Source of the DNA: a virus
Reading direction: 5' to 3' (one strand)
Length of the DNA: 58,470 bases
IMG/VR virus record: IMGVR_UViG_3300042397_002506
Span: 1 to 58,470 of that record
The notes beneath the pieces are model-generated. The model had not been told where the DNA came from, did not search any database, and worked only from the letters and a program-made list of their open reading frames with translations. This document shows positions 45,388-52,336 of the stretch, in pieces (the stretch's first letter is position 1; each line of letters begins with the position of its first letter). Position numbers and translations under genes: made by a program.

Positions 45388-45423
45388 GATTCAGATAGAA
45401 CTTTAATTAAGGAGATAGACAAT

Positions 45424-46752
45424 ATGGCACAGTCAAACTATCAAGCACTTGTCGAAAAATGGGGCCCAATTCTTGAGCACTCTTCTTTCGCACCAATCGC
45501 TGATCAACACAAGCGTAGCGTAACTGCTACTATTCTAGAGAACACAGAGCGCGCTCTAATGGAATCAGGCGATATTTCTGCTTCCATGACAGGTTTGCTT
45601 TCTGAAACTCCAACTAACGCTGTCGGTACAGGCGGTTATAGTTCTGGTTCTACAGCTACTGGTCCAGTAGCCGGTTACGATCCAGTACTTATTTCCCTAG
45701 TACGTCGTGCAATGCCTAACCTAATGGCATATGATATTGCTGGCGTTCAACCAATGACAGGCCCAACAGGCTTGATCTTTGCAATGCGTTCTAAGTATAC
45801 AAACGCAACAAACGGTACAGAAGCTTTCTTCAATGAAACTAATACCGGTTTCTCTGGTGCAGGTACACACACTGGTACTATTCCAGGTACTGTTGCTAAC
45901 ACATCGTTGTTCTCAACTGGTACTGGTATGGCTACTGCAGCTGCTGAAGCCCTAGGCGACGGTAACGGCACTAACTTTGCAGAAATGGCTTTCTCTATCG
46001 AGAAAGTAACTGTTGCTGCTAAGTCAAGAGCTCTAAAAGCTGAGTACACTACTGAGCTTGCACAGGATCTTAAAGCCGTTCACGGTCTAGATGCTGAAAC
46101 AGAACTAGCGAACATTCTACAGTCTGAAATCTTAGTTGAAATCAACCGTGAATTAGTTCGTACAGTTTATTCTACAGCCGTAGCAGGCGCAGCAGGTACT
46201 GCAGTTGCAGGTACTTTCGATCTTGACGTTGACGCTAACGGTCGTTGGTCAGTTGAGAAATTCAAGGGTCTAATGTTCCAAATCGAACAAGAAGCCAACG
46301 CAATCGCTAAAGCTACTCGTCGTGGTAAAGGCAATATCGTTATTTGTTCTTCAGATGTTGCATCTGCTCTACAAATGGCCGGTATCCTTGACTACACTCC
46401 AGCTCTAAACGGCAACGCACTAGCCGTTGATGACACAGGCAATACATTTGCTGGTGTTCTAAACGGTCGCTACAGAGTGTACATCGATCCATATGCTGGC
46501 GCAAACTACCTAGTAGTTGGCTACAAAGGATCTTCTGCATTCGACGCAGGTCTCTTCTACTGCCCATACGTACCGCTACAAATGGTTCGCGCAGTTGGTG
46601 AGAACAGCTTCCAGCCAAAAATCGGATTCAAAACCCGTTACGGCATGGTTGCTAACCCATTCGCACGCGGCGGAGCTACTGCAAACGACGGTTCACTAGT
46701 TACAAGTACTAACGTGTACTACCGTAGAGTTGCAATCGCTAACTTGTTCTAA
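45424..46752 (+). CDS. 23: major capsid protein gp23
   Basis: 442 residues (T4: 521), GGAG site 9 bases before ATG. Conserved blocks: YDPVLISLVRRAMPNLMAYDIAGVQPMTGPTGLIFAMRSKY, KSRALKAEYTTELAQDLKAVHGLDAETELANILQSEILVEINRELVRTV, NGRYRVYIDPYAG, FYCPYVPLQMVRAVGENSFQPKIGFKTRYGMVANPF. A processing site is expected near residue 60, where LLSE/T occurs; Thr instead of Ala/Gly after Glu is unusual. Codon choice is richer in C at third positions than in neighbours, as in highly expressed genes. A strong terminator follows. Confidence 0.97.
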   Translation: MAQSNYQALVEKWGPILEHSSFAPIADQHKRSVTATILENTERALMESGDISASMTGLLSETPTNAVGTGGYSSGSTATGPVAGYDPVLISLVRRAMPNLMAYDIAGVQPMTGPTGLIFAMRSKYTNATNGTEAFFNETNTGFSGAGTHTGTIPGTVANTSLFSTGTGMATAAAEALGDGNGTNFAEMAFSIEKVTVAAKSRALKAEYTTELAQDLKAVHGLDAETELANILQSEILVEINRELVRTVYSTAVAGAAGTAVAGTFDLDVDANGRWSVEKFKGLMFQIEQEANAIAKATRRGKGNIVICSSDVASALQMAGILDYTPALNGNALAVDDTGNTFAGVLNGRYRVYIDPYAGANYLVVGYKGSSAFDAGLFYCPYVPLQMVRAVGENSFQPKIGFKTRYGMVANPFARGGATANDGSLVTSTNVYYRRVAIANLF

Positions 46753-46770
46753 GATAGCACACAATAAGAA

Positions 46771-46828
46771 GGCCGGATTAACCGGCCCACTTAAAATAAT
46801 TGGGAAGCTTTCGAGCTTCCCTTTTTTT
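46771..46828 (+). terminator. tandem hairpins ending the late block; strong rho-independent terminator with TTCG loop
   Basis: First hairpin GGCCGG-ATTAA-CCGGCC (46771-46787). Second: an 8-bp GGGAAGCT stem with TTCG loop (46802-46821) followed by seven T (46822-46828). It lies between gp23 and a convergent minus-strand gene. Confidence 0.9.
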
Positions 46829-46836
46829 CGTCAGTA

Positions 46837-47088
46837 TTAAGCTGCGAAATATCCGGCTGCGGCAGCAGCTGCAACGATTCCTTTAGTGAGGTTAGTACCA
46901 ACTTTGTACTTAGTCACTGTGGTGCCATTGCGTAGTTTTGTTGTATTTGCATAAATTGCAAAACCTTCTTTGCGCAACTCAGATACGGTTGCAGAAGGAT
47001 TAGCGATACCAAACATACTTGTGATTTGTTTAGGTGTAGCTGCAGAACCATTTTGCAAGAAAGAAAGCAAGCGTTCTTTTTTAGTCAT
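46837..47088 (-). CDS. small winged-helix-like DNA-binding protein
   Basis: 83 residues. The first 60 residues fit a winged helix-turn-helix: KKERLLSFLQNGSAATPKQITSMFGIANPSATVSELRKEGFAIYANTTKLRNGTTVTKYKVG, with helix 2-turn-helix 3 at about 18-40 and a wing with basic residues. The C-terminus is an Ala-rich stretch (GIVAAAAAAGYFAA) not seen in most regulators. It could be a regulator or an anti-host protein. A hairpin separates it from the upstream gene and I see no clear promoter of its own. Weak ribosome site (AATGGAG) before ATG. Confidence 0.65.
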   Translation of the reverse strand: MTKKERLLSFLQNGSAATPKQITSMFGIANPSATVSELRKEGFAIYANTTKLRNGTTVTKYKVGTNLTKGIVAAAAAAGYFAA

Positions 47089-47126
47089 AAAAACTCCATT
47101 TTAAAAATTCCACCCTCATTTCAAAA

Positions 47127-47160
47127 CAAGGCAACAGCGGGTGGGTATGCTGTTGCCTTG
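47127..47160 (-). terminator. 12-bp hairpin downstream of the DsbA-like gene
   Basis: Perfect stem CAAGGCAACAGC/GCTGTTGCCTTG with a 10-base loop, 9 bases after the stop of the gene at 47170. On the minus strand it is followed by only four T, so it may be a leaky terminator or an RNA-stabilising structure. Confidence 0.7.
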
Positions 47161-47169
47161 GGCATTTAA

Positions 47170-47472
47170 TTAGCTATTGCTAATACGTCGATCCATTGGA
47201 GCCAATACAGCTTCTGCAAACTGCATGAACTCTTCACTCTTAGCAGCTTCTTGTGCTAGTGTAGATGCGTGGTAAATCTTGGCAAGTCTAACAAAATCTT
47301 TCTTAGGTACCATACACTCAGTAAGAATCATCTCGGCAATACCTTTTTGATGATCTTTTTCTGCTTCAGCTCGTGTATAAGAAGCAGACATCTCAGACAA
47401 TGCTCCTTGGATTTTCTTTCGATGTTCCTCAGTAATTACTGTAGGCAACGTTTCAGTATCAATAACGCTCAT
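47170..47472 (-). CDS. dsbA: DsbA-like double-stranded DNA-binding protein
   Basis: 100 residues (T4 DsbA: 89). Helical and charged; the central part with FVRLAKIYHASTLAQEAAKSEEFMQFAEAVL resembles T4 DsbA (FNRLLALYH...), a DNA-binding protein that helps late transcription. AGGAG-type site (CGGAGAA) before ATG and a perfect sigma70 promoter just upstream. Assignment rests on short similarity recalled from the family. Confidence 0.6.
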   Translation of the reverse strand: MSVIDTETLPTVITEEHRKKIQGALSEMSASYTRAEAEKDHQKGIAEMILTECMVPKKDFVRLAKIYHASTLAQEAAKSEEFMQFAEAVLAPMDRRISNS

Positions 47473-47503
47473 AATTTTCTCCGTTTAGGTTGTTCATAGA
47501 TAT

Positions 47504-47532
47504 ATTATACACTGTTTTTCAGTGATTGTCAA
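47504..47532 (-). promoter_or_regulatory. sigma70-type promoter, TTGACA-N17-TATAAT
   Basis: TTGACA at 47527-47532 and TATAAT at 47504-47509 (minus strand), 17 bases apart, between the ligase stop and the dsbA-like gene. The spacer differs from that of the cassettes at 50.7-55.8 kb. Confidence 0.85.
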
Positions 47533-47535
47533 CAG

Positions 47536-48678
47536 TTAATCTTCACGTTTTCCTGTACCCCAGTCAATTACAACTGGAAACCGTGGGATACCATCTGGTG
47601 TTGGTGTGAAGTACCTCAGAGTGGCCCAGGAAGGCACTTCTTTACTCTCAAACATAGTAGCCATAGTCTCCTGTGTTCCGCGTACTCCAGCACCAAACTG
47701 GGTGCCTCCAGGAAGGGCCAGAATGAACCGTTTAATGTGTCCAGACCAGTTACCCTTACCTTCTTCTACAGCCACTACTGGGAACTCATCTGTAAGGAAT
47801 TCTTTACGTTTAATGAGTGATTTTGAGCGTTTATTTTGCTCGTAAACTGTATTCTTTCGTATCATTTGTCCTTCATATCCGTCTTGCAGATATTCACCAT
47901 AAATGGCATCAAGTTTTTCACGATGTGAAATAATGTCAGTGTTTACGACCTTAACAAAAGTATTAAATTTCTGGCTGCGAAGCCACTTCCATCGATCGAT
48001 AAAGAGTACATCTTCGACTTCTTCTGGCACTTCTACTACGTCATATGTGTGGTATTGCACCAATTGCTTTGCTTCTGCAATATCTTCTGCGGTTGGTTTA
48101 GTTTTACGAACCAAAGAAGTAATCTTATTGAAGTCATCTTTAAGATCGTGGTTGTATAGTTCACCATCGAGAATAGCATCTGGATACTTTTCAAAGAATC
48201 CTTTAAGTGCTTCTTCAATATGCGGAACTGCTACAATTTCTTTTCCAGCACGAGACCACAAACCATCGATACGAGCAATACAACGAATGCCGTCTAGTTT
48301 TGGCTGAGAATAATACACTTCTTTTTCGAAGTTGTAATCAACGTCCTCGTGCTTAATAGCAAGCATTGGTTTAATCTTTTCAAATGTATCAATATTTGAA
48401 AGCGATTCGAAGTAACCACGTTCTCTTTTCTTGCTAAACTCAGCTTGCATTTCTGCACGAGCTTGTTTTTGTAGAGAAGTTTCGTTAGCTTTACCAACGT
48501 TCTTTTGCTCTACAATCTTCCATCCTGATTGAACTTTCTTACCGTCATCAAGACCAGAGACTGTGCACCAATACCAGTTAGTGCCATCGGTGCCAGACAT
48601 AGCTTCCCATTCGCGAACTTTACCTTTAGAATCGCGTTTGAATAGTTGGCAAGTATGTTCTTGTACTTCGATTTTCAT
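47536..48678 (-). CDS. ATP-dependent DNA ligase
   Basis: 380 residues. N-terminal part (about 1-90) is WGR-like (WYWCTVSGLDDGKKVQSGWKIVEQKNVGKANETSLQKQARAEMQAEF). Motif I YSQPKLDGIR has the adenylated K127; DGELYNH (motif III), DGYEGQMIRK (motif IV) and SLIKRKEF (motif V) follow in order, with an OB domain at the C-terminus. It seals nicks in phage replication and repair like T4 gp30 (487 residues) but belongs to the shorter WGR-containing phage type. Its start codon overlaps the stop of the upstream gene by one base. Confidence 0.92.
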   Translation of the reverse strand: MKIEVQEHTCQLFKRDSKGKVREWEAMSGTDGTNWYWCTVSGLDDGKKVQSGWKIVEQKNVGKANETSLQKQARAEMQAEFSKKRERGYFESLSNIDTFEKIKPMLAIKHEDVDYNFEKEVYYSQPKLDGIRCIARIDGLWSRAGKEIVAVPHIEEALKGFFEKYPDAILDGELYNHDLKDDFNKITSLVRKTKPTAEDIAEAKQLVQYHTYDVVEVPEEVEDVLFIDRWKWLRSQKFNTFVKVVNTDIISHREKLDAIYGEYLQDGYEGQMIRKNTVYEQNKRSKSLIKRKEFLTDEFPVVAVEEGKGNWSGHIKRFILALPGGTQFGAGVRGTQETMATMFESKEVPSWATLRYFTPTPDGIPRFPVVIDWGTGKRED

Positions 48679-49103
48679 TACAGTTTACCTTCTTCACGGA
48701 GTTGTGCCCGAATTTTAGTAGCAGAAATACTATGAATTGCTTCACCAAGATCATGTTGTGTAAATGTATATCCTACACCACGACCATAACTAATGTCAAC
48801 AATGTTTGGTACCACAAGGATAATATATTCGAAGCCATTATTAAAACCTTCTTTTGCAAGGCCGGCTTCAATGTTCTCGACTACTTGGATTTCATTAAAA
48901 GGATTATCATCTTGTTTTACTGTGCGGCCGGCACCAGCATCTTGTCCAACAATACCGCCAACATCTCGAATCATAATAGCTACTTGACCTGTTACAGCAA
49001 GAGCCTTTTTAAACAACTCAGTATGTCCATCATGCCAAGGTTGCCACCTGCCCAACATTTGTGTGGTAGGCTTTTTATAATCAAACATAGGTTTATCGTA
49101 CAT
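48678..49103 (-). CDS. HxGH-type nucleotidyltransferase
   Basis: 141 residues. GRWQPWHDGHTELFKKA has the HxGH-type site (H-D-G-H), and SISATKIRAQL at the C-terminus the ISxTxxR motif that binds the triphosphate. This fits the family of NMN adenylyltransferase, pantetheine-phosphate adenylyltransferase and ATP-sulfurylase-like enzymes. The adjacent APS-kinase-like gene makes a sulfonucleotide role possible; NAD synthesis is the other option. It overlaps the upstream gene by 11 bases. Confidence 0.75.
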   Translation of the reverse strand: MYDKPMFDYKKPTTQMLGRWQPWHDGHTELFKKALAVTGQVAIMIRDVGGIVGQDAGAGRTVKQDDNPFNEIQVVENIEAGLAKEGFNNGFEYIILVVPNIVDISYGRGVGYTFTQHDLGEAIHSISATKIRAQLREEGKL

Positions 49104-49320
49104 CTTCTTTACCTTTCAATCCAATTTTAATATAATTGTACCATACTCGTTCATGAATGTAATATAGTACTGTGTTAACAACAACTTGAGCAACACCGAT
49201 AGTACCAGCAATGCCAAAACTGCCTGTCATCAAATAAGCAATTAAGAATGTAGCTGATGAACCTGTAATTCGCCAAGTGATAGTTTTGACAATGTGCCGT
49301 GTTTTAGTTACTTCACTCAT
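49093..49320 (-). CDS. DUF2061 membrane protein
   Basis: 75 residues. KTRHIVKTITWRITGSSATFLIAYLMTGSFGIAGTIGVAQVVVNTVLYYIHERVWYNY is the DUF2061 signature with two membrane segments (about 21-36 and 38-55). Function unknown. It overlaps both neighbours (nucleotidyltransferase by 11 bases, kinase by 8), so the three are one translational unit. Confidence 0.85.
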   Translation of the reverse strand: MSEVTKTRHIVKTITWRITGSSATFLIAYLMTGSFGIAGTIGVAQVVVNTVLYYIHERVWYNYIKIGLKGKEDVR

Positions 49321-49747
49321 TATCGTTTCGCTTCATAAATGATGAAAGAACTTTTAGCAATTGCACGTGGGTATCATCAAACCATGCAGATACTTCATAA
49401 TCAACGTCTGCTGGGTCTGGTTTAACAAACATTTTATTCGTATCTTCGAATCGACCTGCATCAATTGTATTCATCCAGATTGTGTAGTCAGCTCCAAACT
49501 CATCACGAGCTTGTTTAGTAGGAGCTACAAAATCCGTGACTACGATCTTTCCAGCTTTTACAACACCATCACTTAAGTATTTCATTCGCATTGCTTGACG
49601 CATACGACCTTCTGGTGTAAAGTCCCAATCATTATAATGTGTGCGTACTTCATCGGCATTGATATGAATCCCGCCGAGAAGTTCAGCCAATGGTTTTGCC
49701 AAAGTAGTTTTTCCACTACCTGGCAATCCAAAGATAAGAATCTTCAT
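49313..49747 (-). CDS. P-loop kinase resembling adenylylsulfate kinase
   Basis: 144 residues. Walker A is GLPGSGKTT (7-15); HINADEVRTHYNDWDFTPEGRMRQAMRMKYLSDGVVKAGKIVVTDFVAPTKQARDEFG follows the order of APS kinase (DGD.VR..., R....R, A...ISP...R). APS kinase makes PAPS from APS. The usual GDxxR is replaced by ADEVR. A generic phage nucleotide kinase cannot be excluded. First gene of a three-gene unit with DUF2061 and an HxGH nucleotidyltransferase. Confidence 0.7.
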   Translation of the reverse strand: MKILIFGLPGSGKTTLAKPLAELLGGIHINADEVRTHYNDWDFTPEGRMRQAMRMKYLSDGVVKAGKIVVTDFVAPTKQARDEFGADYTIWMNTIDAGRFEDTNKMFVKPDPADVDYEVSAWFDDTHVQLLKVLSSFMKRNDNE

Positions 49748-49762
49748 GTTTTATTTTCCCTT

Positions 49763-49783
49763 AAAAAGACGGCTTACGCCGCC
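49763..49783 (-). terminator. rho-independent terminator overlapping the DUF932 stop codon
   Basis: Minus strand: GGCGGC-GTAA-GCCGTC then five T. The last codons of the DUF932 gene form part of the stem. The next start codon lies 16 bases beyond the T run, so readthrough may supply the kinase operon. Confidence 0.65.
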
Positions 49784-50730
49784 TCCGCCATTTCGATGGC
49801 CATATCCAACGCTTCAACTTTACGTTTTGCATTGGTACCAAACCAAGCAGAAGTCATACGCGTATCTGCACTACGACCCAACTTGTGATCAGCCATAAAG
49901 GTGACTGCATTGTAAGCATTCCACCATGTACCTGGGCGGAAGTTATCGCCTGGCTGATTTTCTACGTATTCCATAGCCTGTTCTGCAGTACGAGACAGTA
50001 CTTTGTTTTCGCGAGTAGATTCGCCGAACACTTTACCGAAGAAGCGCTCAAGCTGAGCACGGTCGTATCGCTTAGAGCCAAGGAATTCTGCAGCTTCTTT
50101 GAACTTCTCAACTTTGTTGTGTGACAAGCCAAGAATTTCTTTAACTTTATTTGCATCAAACTTTGAACGGTGGTTAACTCGCAAAGAAGGTTGACCTTTT
50201 TCGTTAAGAGCAACAGCCAATGTGTTATTGCAAACAACTCGTTCCATTACGAACTTAATGTCGATTGCTTTACCGTATTGATGTGGGTTAGAGAACAGCA
50301 AGTAACCTTTAACTTCGTCACCGCCAAACAGAGAGAAGCCATCACGAACGTCTGCAAGAGCCCAGACAATCTGTCCATCTTTCAAGGAGCCAGCTGTATC
50401 CATGATCATGTCGCCAGCGCTTACGAAGTCTGTAAAGAAGTCAAAAGCTTCTGCGTTTTGCACTGGATTCCAACCAGGTCCAACTTGCGTAAGAATTTTA
50501 CCATCATTAGAACGCACCAGAGCTTGCTGGCCGGTCTTAATAGTGTCACCCTTATAGCGAATAAAGGTATCAACTTTCTCAACATCCCAATCCAATCCAG
50601 CAGCTTTCATCATCTCTGGTGGAGTCATTTCATCGTTAACAGGAGTACCGAGACCGTGCCAAGGTTTACCTTTAGATTCGCGGTAAGCCATTTGAGCAAC
50701 GCCATTTACAAATTCAAGTTCGTGAGCCAT
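49774..50730 (-). CDS. DUF932 phage/plasmid-like protein
   Basis: 318 residues. KPWHGLGTPV near residue 22, AGLDWDVEK, GWNPVQNAEAFDFFTDFV, GQIVWALADV, GYLLFSNPHQYGKAIDIKFVMERVVCNNTLAVAL and WWNAYNAVTFMADHKLGR are typical of the DUF932 family (also called phage/plasmid-like protein). The role is unknown; homologues are frequent in phages and plasmids. AGGA site before ATG, and a perfect sigma70 promoter overlaps the intergenic gap, so it is an early gene. Confidence 0.88.
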   Translation of the reverse strand: MAHELEFVNGVAQMAYRESKGKPWHGLGTPVNDEMTPPEMMKAAGLDWDVEKVDTFIRYKGDTIKTGQQALVRSNDGKILTQVGPGWNPVQNAEAFDFFTDFVSAGDMIMDTAGSLKDGQIVWALADVRDGFSLFGGDEVKGYLLFSNPHQYGKAIDIKFVMERVVCNNTLAVALNEKGQPSLRVNHRSKFDANKVKEILGLSHNKVEKFKEAAEFLGSKRYDRAQLERFFGKVFGESTRENKVLSRTAEQAMEYVENQPGDNFRPGTWWNAYNAVTFMADHKLGRSADTRMTSAWFGTNAKRKVEALDMAIEMAEAA

Positions 50731-50757
50731 AATATAAGTCCTGTGGTTTAAAAATTA

Positions 50758-50786
50758 ATTATACATCGTTTGAGAACGAATGTCAA
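50758..50786 (-). promoter_or_regulatory. early sigma70 promoter cassette (DUF932 gene)
   Basis: TTGACA 50781-50786 and TATAAT 50758-50763, 17 bases apart; the spacer TTCGTTCTCAAACGATG is close to the shared one. It lies 27 bases before the ATG of the DUF932 gene. Confidence 0.9.
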
Positions 50787-50791
50787 CTGTT

Positions 50792-51022
50792 TTAGACGTA
50801 AAAGTCTGTGTCAAATTCGAGAGCAGTGTAGACACATTCGCGAACTGCAGTGTCAGTAGCTTCGCCGAAGTCTTCTGGAAAGCGCTTAGCAAGATCGCTA
50901 AGTTCTTGCAGAACTTGTGGCCATGTTAGCTTAAGCGTTTTAGCACCGCGAACAATGGCATCTACAGCATCGTTACCGAAGTCTGTATACATAGCGTAAT
51001 CTGGAGTTTCACATTTAATCAT
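50792..51022 (-). CDS. small early protein, unknown
   Basis: 76 residues, acidic, helical (DFGNDAVDAIVRGAKTLKLTWPQVLQELSDLAKRFPEDFGEATDTAVRECVYTALEFDTDF). AAGGA site before ATG, own promoter cassette upstream. No family recognised; such single-promoter small early genes often encode host-takeover factors. Confidence 0.7.
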   Translation of the reverse strand: MIKCETPDYAMYTDFGNDAVDAIVRGAKTLKLTWPQVLQELSDLAKRFPEDFGEATDTAVRECVYTALEFDTDFYV

Positions 51023-51051
51023 TTCTGATCCTTTGTTTTGTTGTATGATTA

Positions 51052-51080
51052 ATTATACATCATTTAAGAACGAATGTCAA
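51052..51080 (-). promoter_or_regulatory. early sigma70 promoter cassette
   Basis: TTGACA 51075-51080, TATAAT 51052-51057, N17 spacer TTCGTTCTTAAATGATG. Drives the gene at 50792. Confidence 0.9.
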
Positions 51081-51087
51081 CTGTTTT

Positions 51088-51357
51088 TTAGTCTGCAGAA
51101 AATTCGTACATTTCTTTGGCAGCAACAGGGTCCAACCGAGCCAACTCTTTTGCTGCAGCAGTCAACGCTTTGTAGCGAGTTTGCACTTGGCTGCGGCTTA
51201 ATTCGCCATCACAAGTAAGATTTTCTGGACTGAGATCCGAATCGATGCTTCTTGCAATACTTTTGCGATCTTCAGAATTTTGCAAACTCAATTGCTTTCC
51301 TTTGAAGATTTTAGCCCAAGCGTTTTTGCGATCTACGTAAGTTGTCAATGCACTCAT
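51088..51357 (-). CDS. small early protein, unknown
   Basis: 89 residues with AAGGATATAAA before ATG and its own promoter. Charged and helical; RSQVQTRYKALTAAAKELARLDPVAAKEMYEF looks like a C-terminal helical hairpin. No family recognised. Confidence 0.7.
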   Translation of the reverse strand: MSALTTYVDRKNAWAKIFKGKQLSLQNSEDRKSIARSIDSDLSPENLTCDGELSRSQVQTRYKALTAAAKELARLDPVAAKEMYEFSAD

Positions 51358-51386
51358 TTTATATCCTTTGTTTCGTTGTATGATTA

Positions 51387-51415
51387 ATTATACATCATTT
51401 CAGATCAAATGTCAA
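51387..51415 (-). promoter_or_regulatory. early sigma70 promoter cassette, -35 inside the upstream gene
   Basis: TTGACA 51410-51415, TATAAT 51387-51392, N17 spacer TTTGATCTGAAATGATG. The -35 box encodes the last residues (VDI) of the gene at 51405. Drives the gene at 51088. Confidence 0.9.
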
Positions 51416-51797
51416 CTGTTTGTTGAACATTTTCTAAATTAATTGCAACTTCTTCGAATCCAACATTTTTGTTTTTGCAGAAGAACCAAGCTTCGCCATC
51501 GAAAAGGTAAAGATAGTCTACACCGTAATCATCAAATCCAGCTTTCATGTATTCGATAACGCTAGCGTAATTCACAGCTTCATCAGAATTAGCAGATTTT
51601 TGCTTCGATTCTTCGTAATCTGCACCGAGACATGAAATGTATCCACCAGTAGCTATGTTAGCTGCATTCCAAGTGTTATTGTGCGACTTAACTAAAGTAG
51701 CACCAACACCATCGAGATAACCATCATAATGGCAATAAGAAGCAGTAACTGAACCATCTTCTGCGTCGTAAATACCAATCAATGAACGAGTACCCAT
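51405..51797 (-). CDS. small early protein, unknown
   Basis: 130 residues from the ATG at 51797, which has AAGGA 8 bases upstream; a longer frame from 51815 would swallow that site. MGTRSLIGIYDAEDGSVTASYCHYDGYLDGVGATLVKSHN is the start of a widespread phage hypothetical family. The rest has DDYGVDYLYLFDGEAWFFCK. No function known. Confidence 0.75.
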   Translation of the reverse strand: MGTRSLIGIYDAEDGSVTASYCHYDGYLDGVGATLVKSHNNTWNAANIATGGYISCLGADYEESKQKSANSDEAVNYASVIEYMKAGFDDYGVDYLYLFDGEAWFFCKNKNVGFEEVAINLENVQQTVDI

Positions 51798-51825
51798 TTT
51801 AGTTCCTTTTTTCAATCTATGATTA

Positions 51826-51854
51826 ATTATACATCATTTCAGAACAAATGTCAA
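51826..51854 (-). promoter_or_regulatory. early sigma70 promoter cassette
   Basis: TTGACA 51849-51854, TATAAT 51826-51831, N17 spacer TTTGTTCTGAAATGATG, identical to the spacer at 55765-55781. Drives the gene at 51405. Confidence 0.9.
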
Positions 51855-51861
51855 CTCTTTT

Positions 51862-52194
51862 TTAAAGAGAATTCAAAGCAGGTTTCATAGTTGCAATCAG
51901 TTCACGTTCTCTAGCATGAGCAGACGTTTTGCCACGTACAACTTCTAGCAAGTAAGGAGTAAACTTTTCACATCCATGTGTACGAAGTGCTTCGCACAAG
52001 TTCCATTTCCAAGTGTCTGTATTAGCACGGCTAACGTGAGAGTTAAACCGTTTACGTACAGAATTCAATGCAGAACCAGAACAAACAGTAACTCCAATGT
52101 AGCTTTCGCCAGTTGCTTCGCAAAACAATTCGTAAATTGCATGGTTGCGATCTGTTCTACGCTTACGTTTGGTAGTATTGTTTGTTCCGTTCAT
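51862..52194 (-). CDS. GIY-YIG nuclease-like protein
   Basis: 110 residues. IYELFCEATGESYIGVTV (Y21, Y32-I-G) is the GIY-YIG motif; RKRFNSH (about 47-53) gives the catalytic Arg and His, and ARERELIATMKPALN at the C-terminus the metal-binding Glu and closing Asn. This is a compact nuclease domain without extra DNA-binding parts, so it may be a free-standing homing-type or host-DNA-degrading enzyme. TATAAT ends 6 bases before the ATG with no ribosome site between, which suggests a leaderless mRNA. Highly basic N-terminus (TTKRKRRTDRN). Confidence 0.8.
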   Translation of the reverse strand: MNGTNNTTKRKRRTDRNHAIYELFCEATGESYIGVTVCSGSALNSVRKRFNSHVSRANTDTWKWNLCEALRTHGCEKFTPYLLEVVRGKTSAHARERELIATMKPALNSL

Positions 52195-52200
52195 GTATTA

Positions 52201-52229
52201 ATTATACATCAATTCAGAACAAGTGTCAA
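52201..52229 (-). promoter_or_regulatory. early sigma70 promoter cassette before the GIY-YIG gene
   Basis: TTGACA 52224-52229, TATAAT 52201-52206, N17 spacer CTTGTTCTGAATTGATG. The ATG is only 6 bases beyond the -10 box. Confidence 0.9.
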
Positions 52230-52240
52230 CTGTTTTAGCT

Positions 52241-52266
52241 AAAGTGTGTCAAAAAAGATACACTTT
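52241..52266. other. near-perfect inverted repeat next to the early promoter
   Basis: AAAGTGTGTC and GATACACTTT are inverted arms of 10 bases with one mismatch and an A6/T6 loop. On the minus strand the loop is T6. It could be a weak terminator for the upstream gene or part of a regulatory site. Confidence 0.5.
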
Positions 52267-52290
52267 TTGCAAAAATATGCTCATTTTTTA

Positions 52291-52310
52291 GTGTAAACGA
52301 TCGTTTACAC
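52291..52310. promoter_or_regulatory. perfect 20-base palindrome, operator candidate 1
   Basis: GTGTAAACGA and its exact reverse complement. Core architecture is TGTAAA-N6-TTTACA. It lies 62 bases upstream of the -35 box of the GIY-YIG gene. The TGTAAACG half-site resembles those bound by LacI/GalR-type regulators. Confidence 0.55.
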
Positions 52311-52315
52311 CTAAT

Positions 52316-52335
52316 CTGTAAACAATAATTTACAG
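52316..52335. promoter_or_regulatory. inverted repeat with the same half-sites, operator candidate 2
   Basis: CTGTAAA-CAATAA-TTTACAG. It again has TGTAAA-N6-TTTACA, centred 25 bases from candidate 1 and directly after the stop of the gene at 52337. Confidence 0.5.
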
Positions 52336-52336
52336 T

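Noticed and set aside
46340-46618. 92-residue antisense frame inside the capsid gene
   Set aside because: Shadow in the most conserved gene of the window; no translation signals.
47903-48307. 134-residue plus-strand frame within the ligase gene
   Set aside because: Antisense shadow of a gene with intact ligase motifs.
50170-50751. 193-residue plus-strand frame antisense to the DUF932 gene
   Set aside because: The DUF932 protein is well supported on the minus strand, with promoter and ribosome site; the antisense frame has neither.
50755-52232. Evenly similar 38-base repeats that could look like a CRISPR-type array
   Set aside because: Each copy contains a complete TTGACA-N17-TATAAT promoter and the copies are separated by whole genes of different length.
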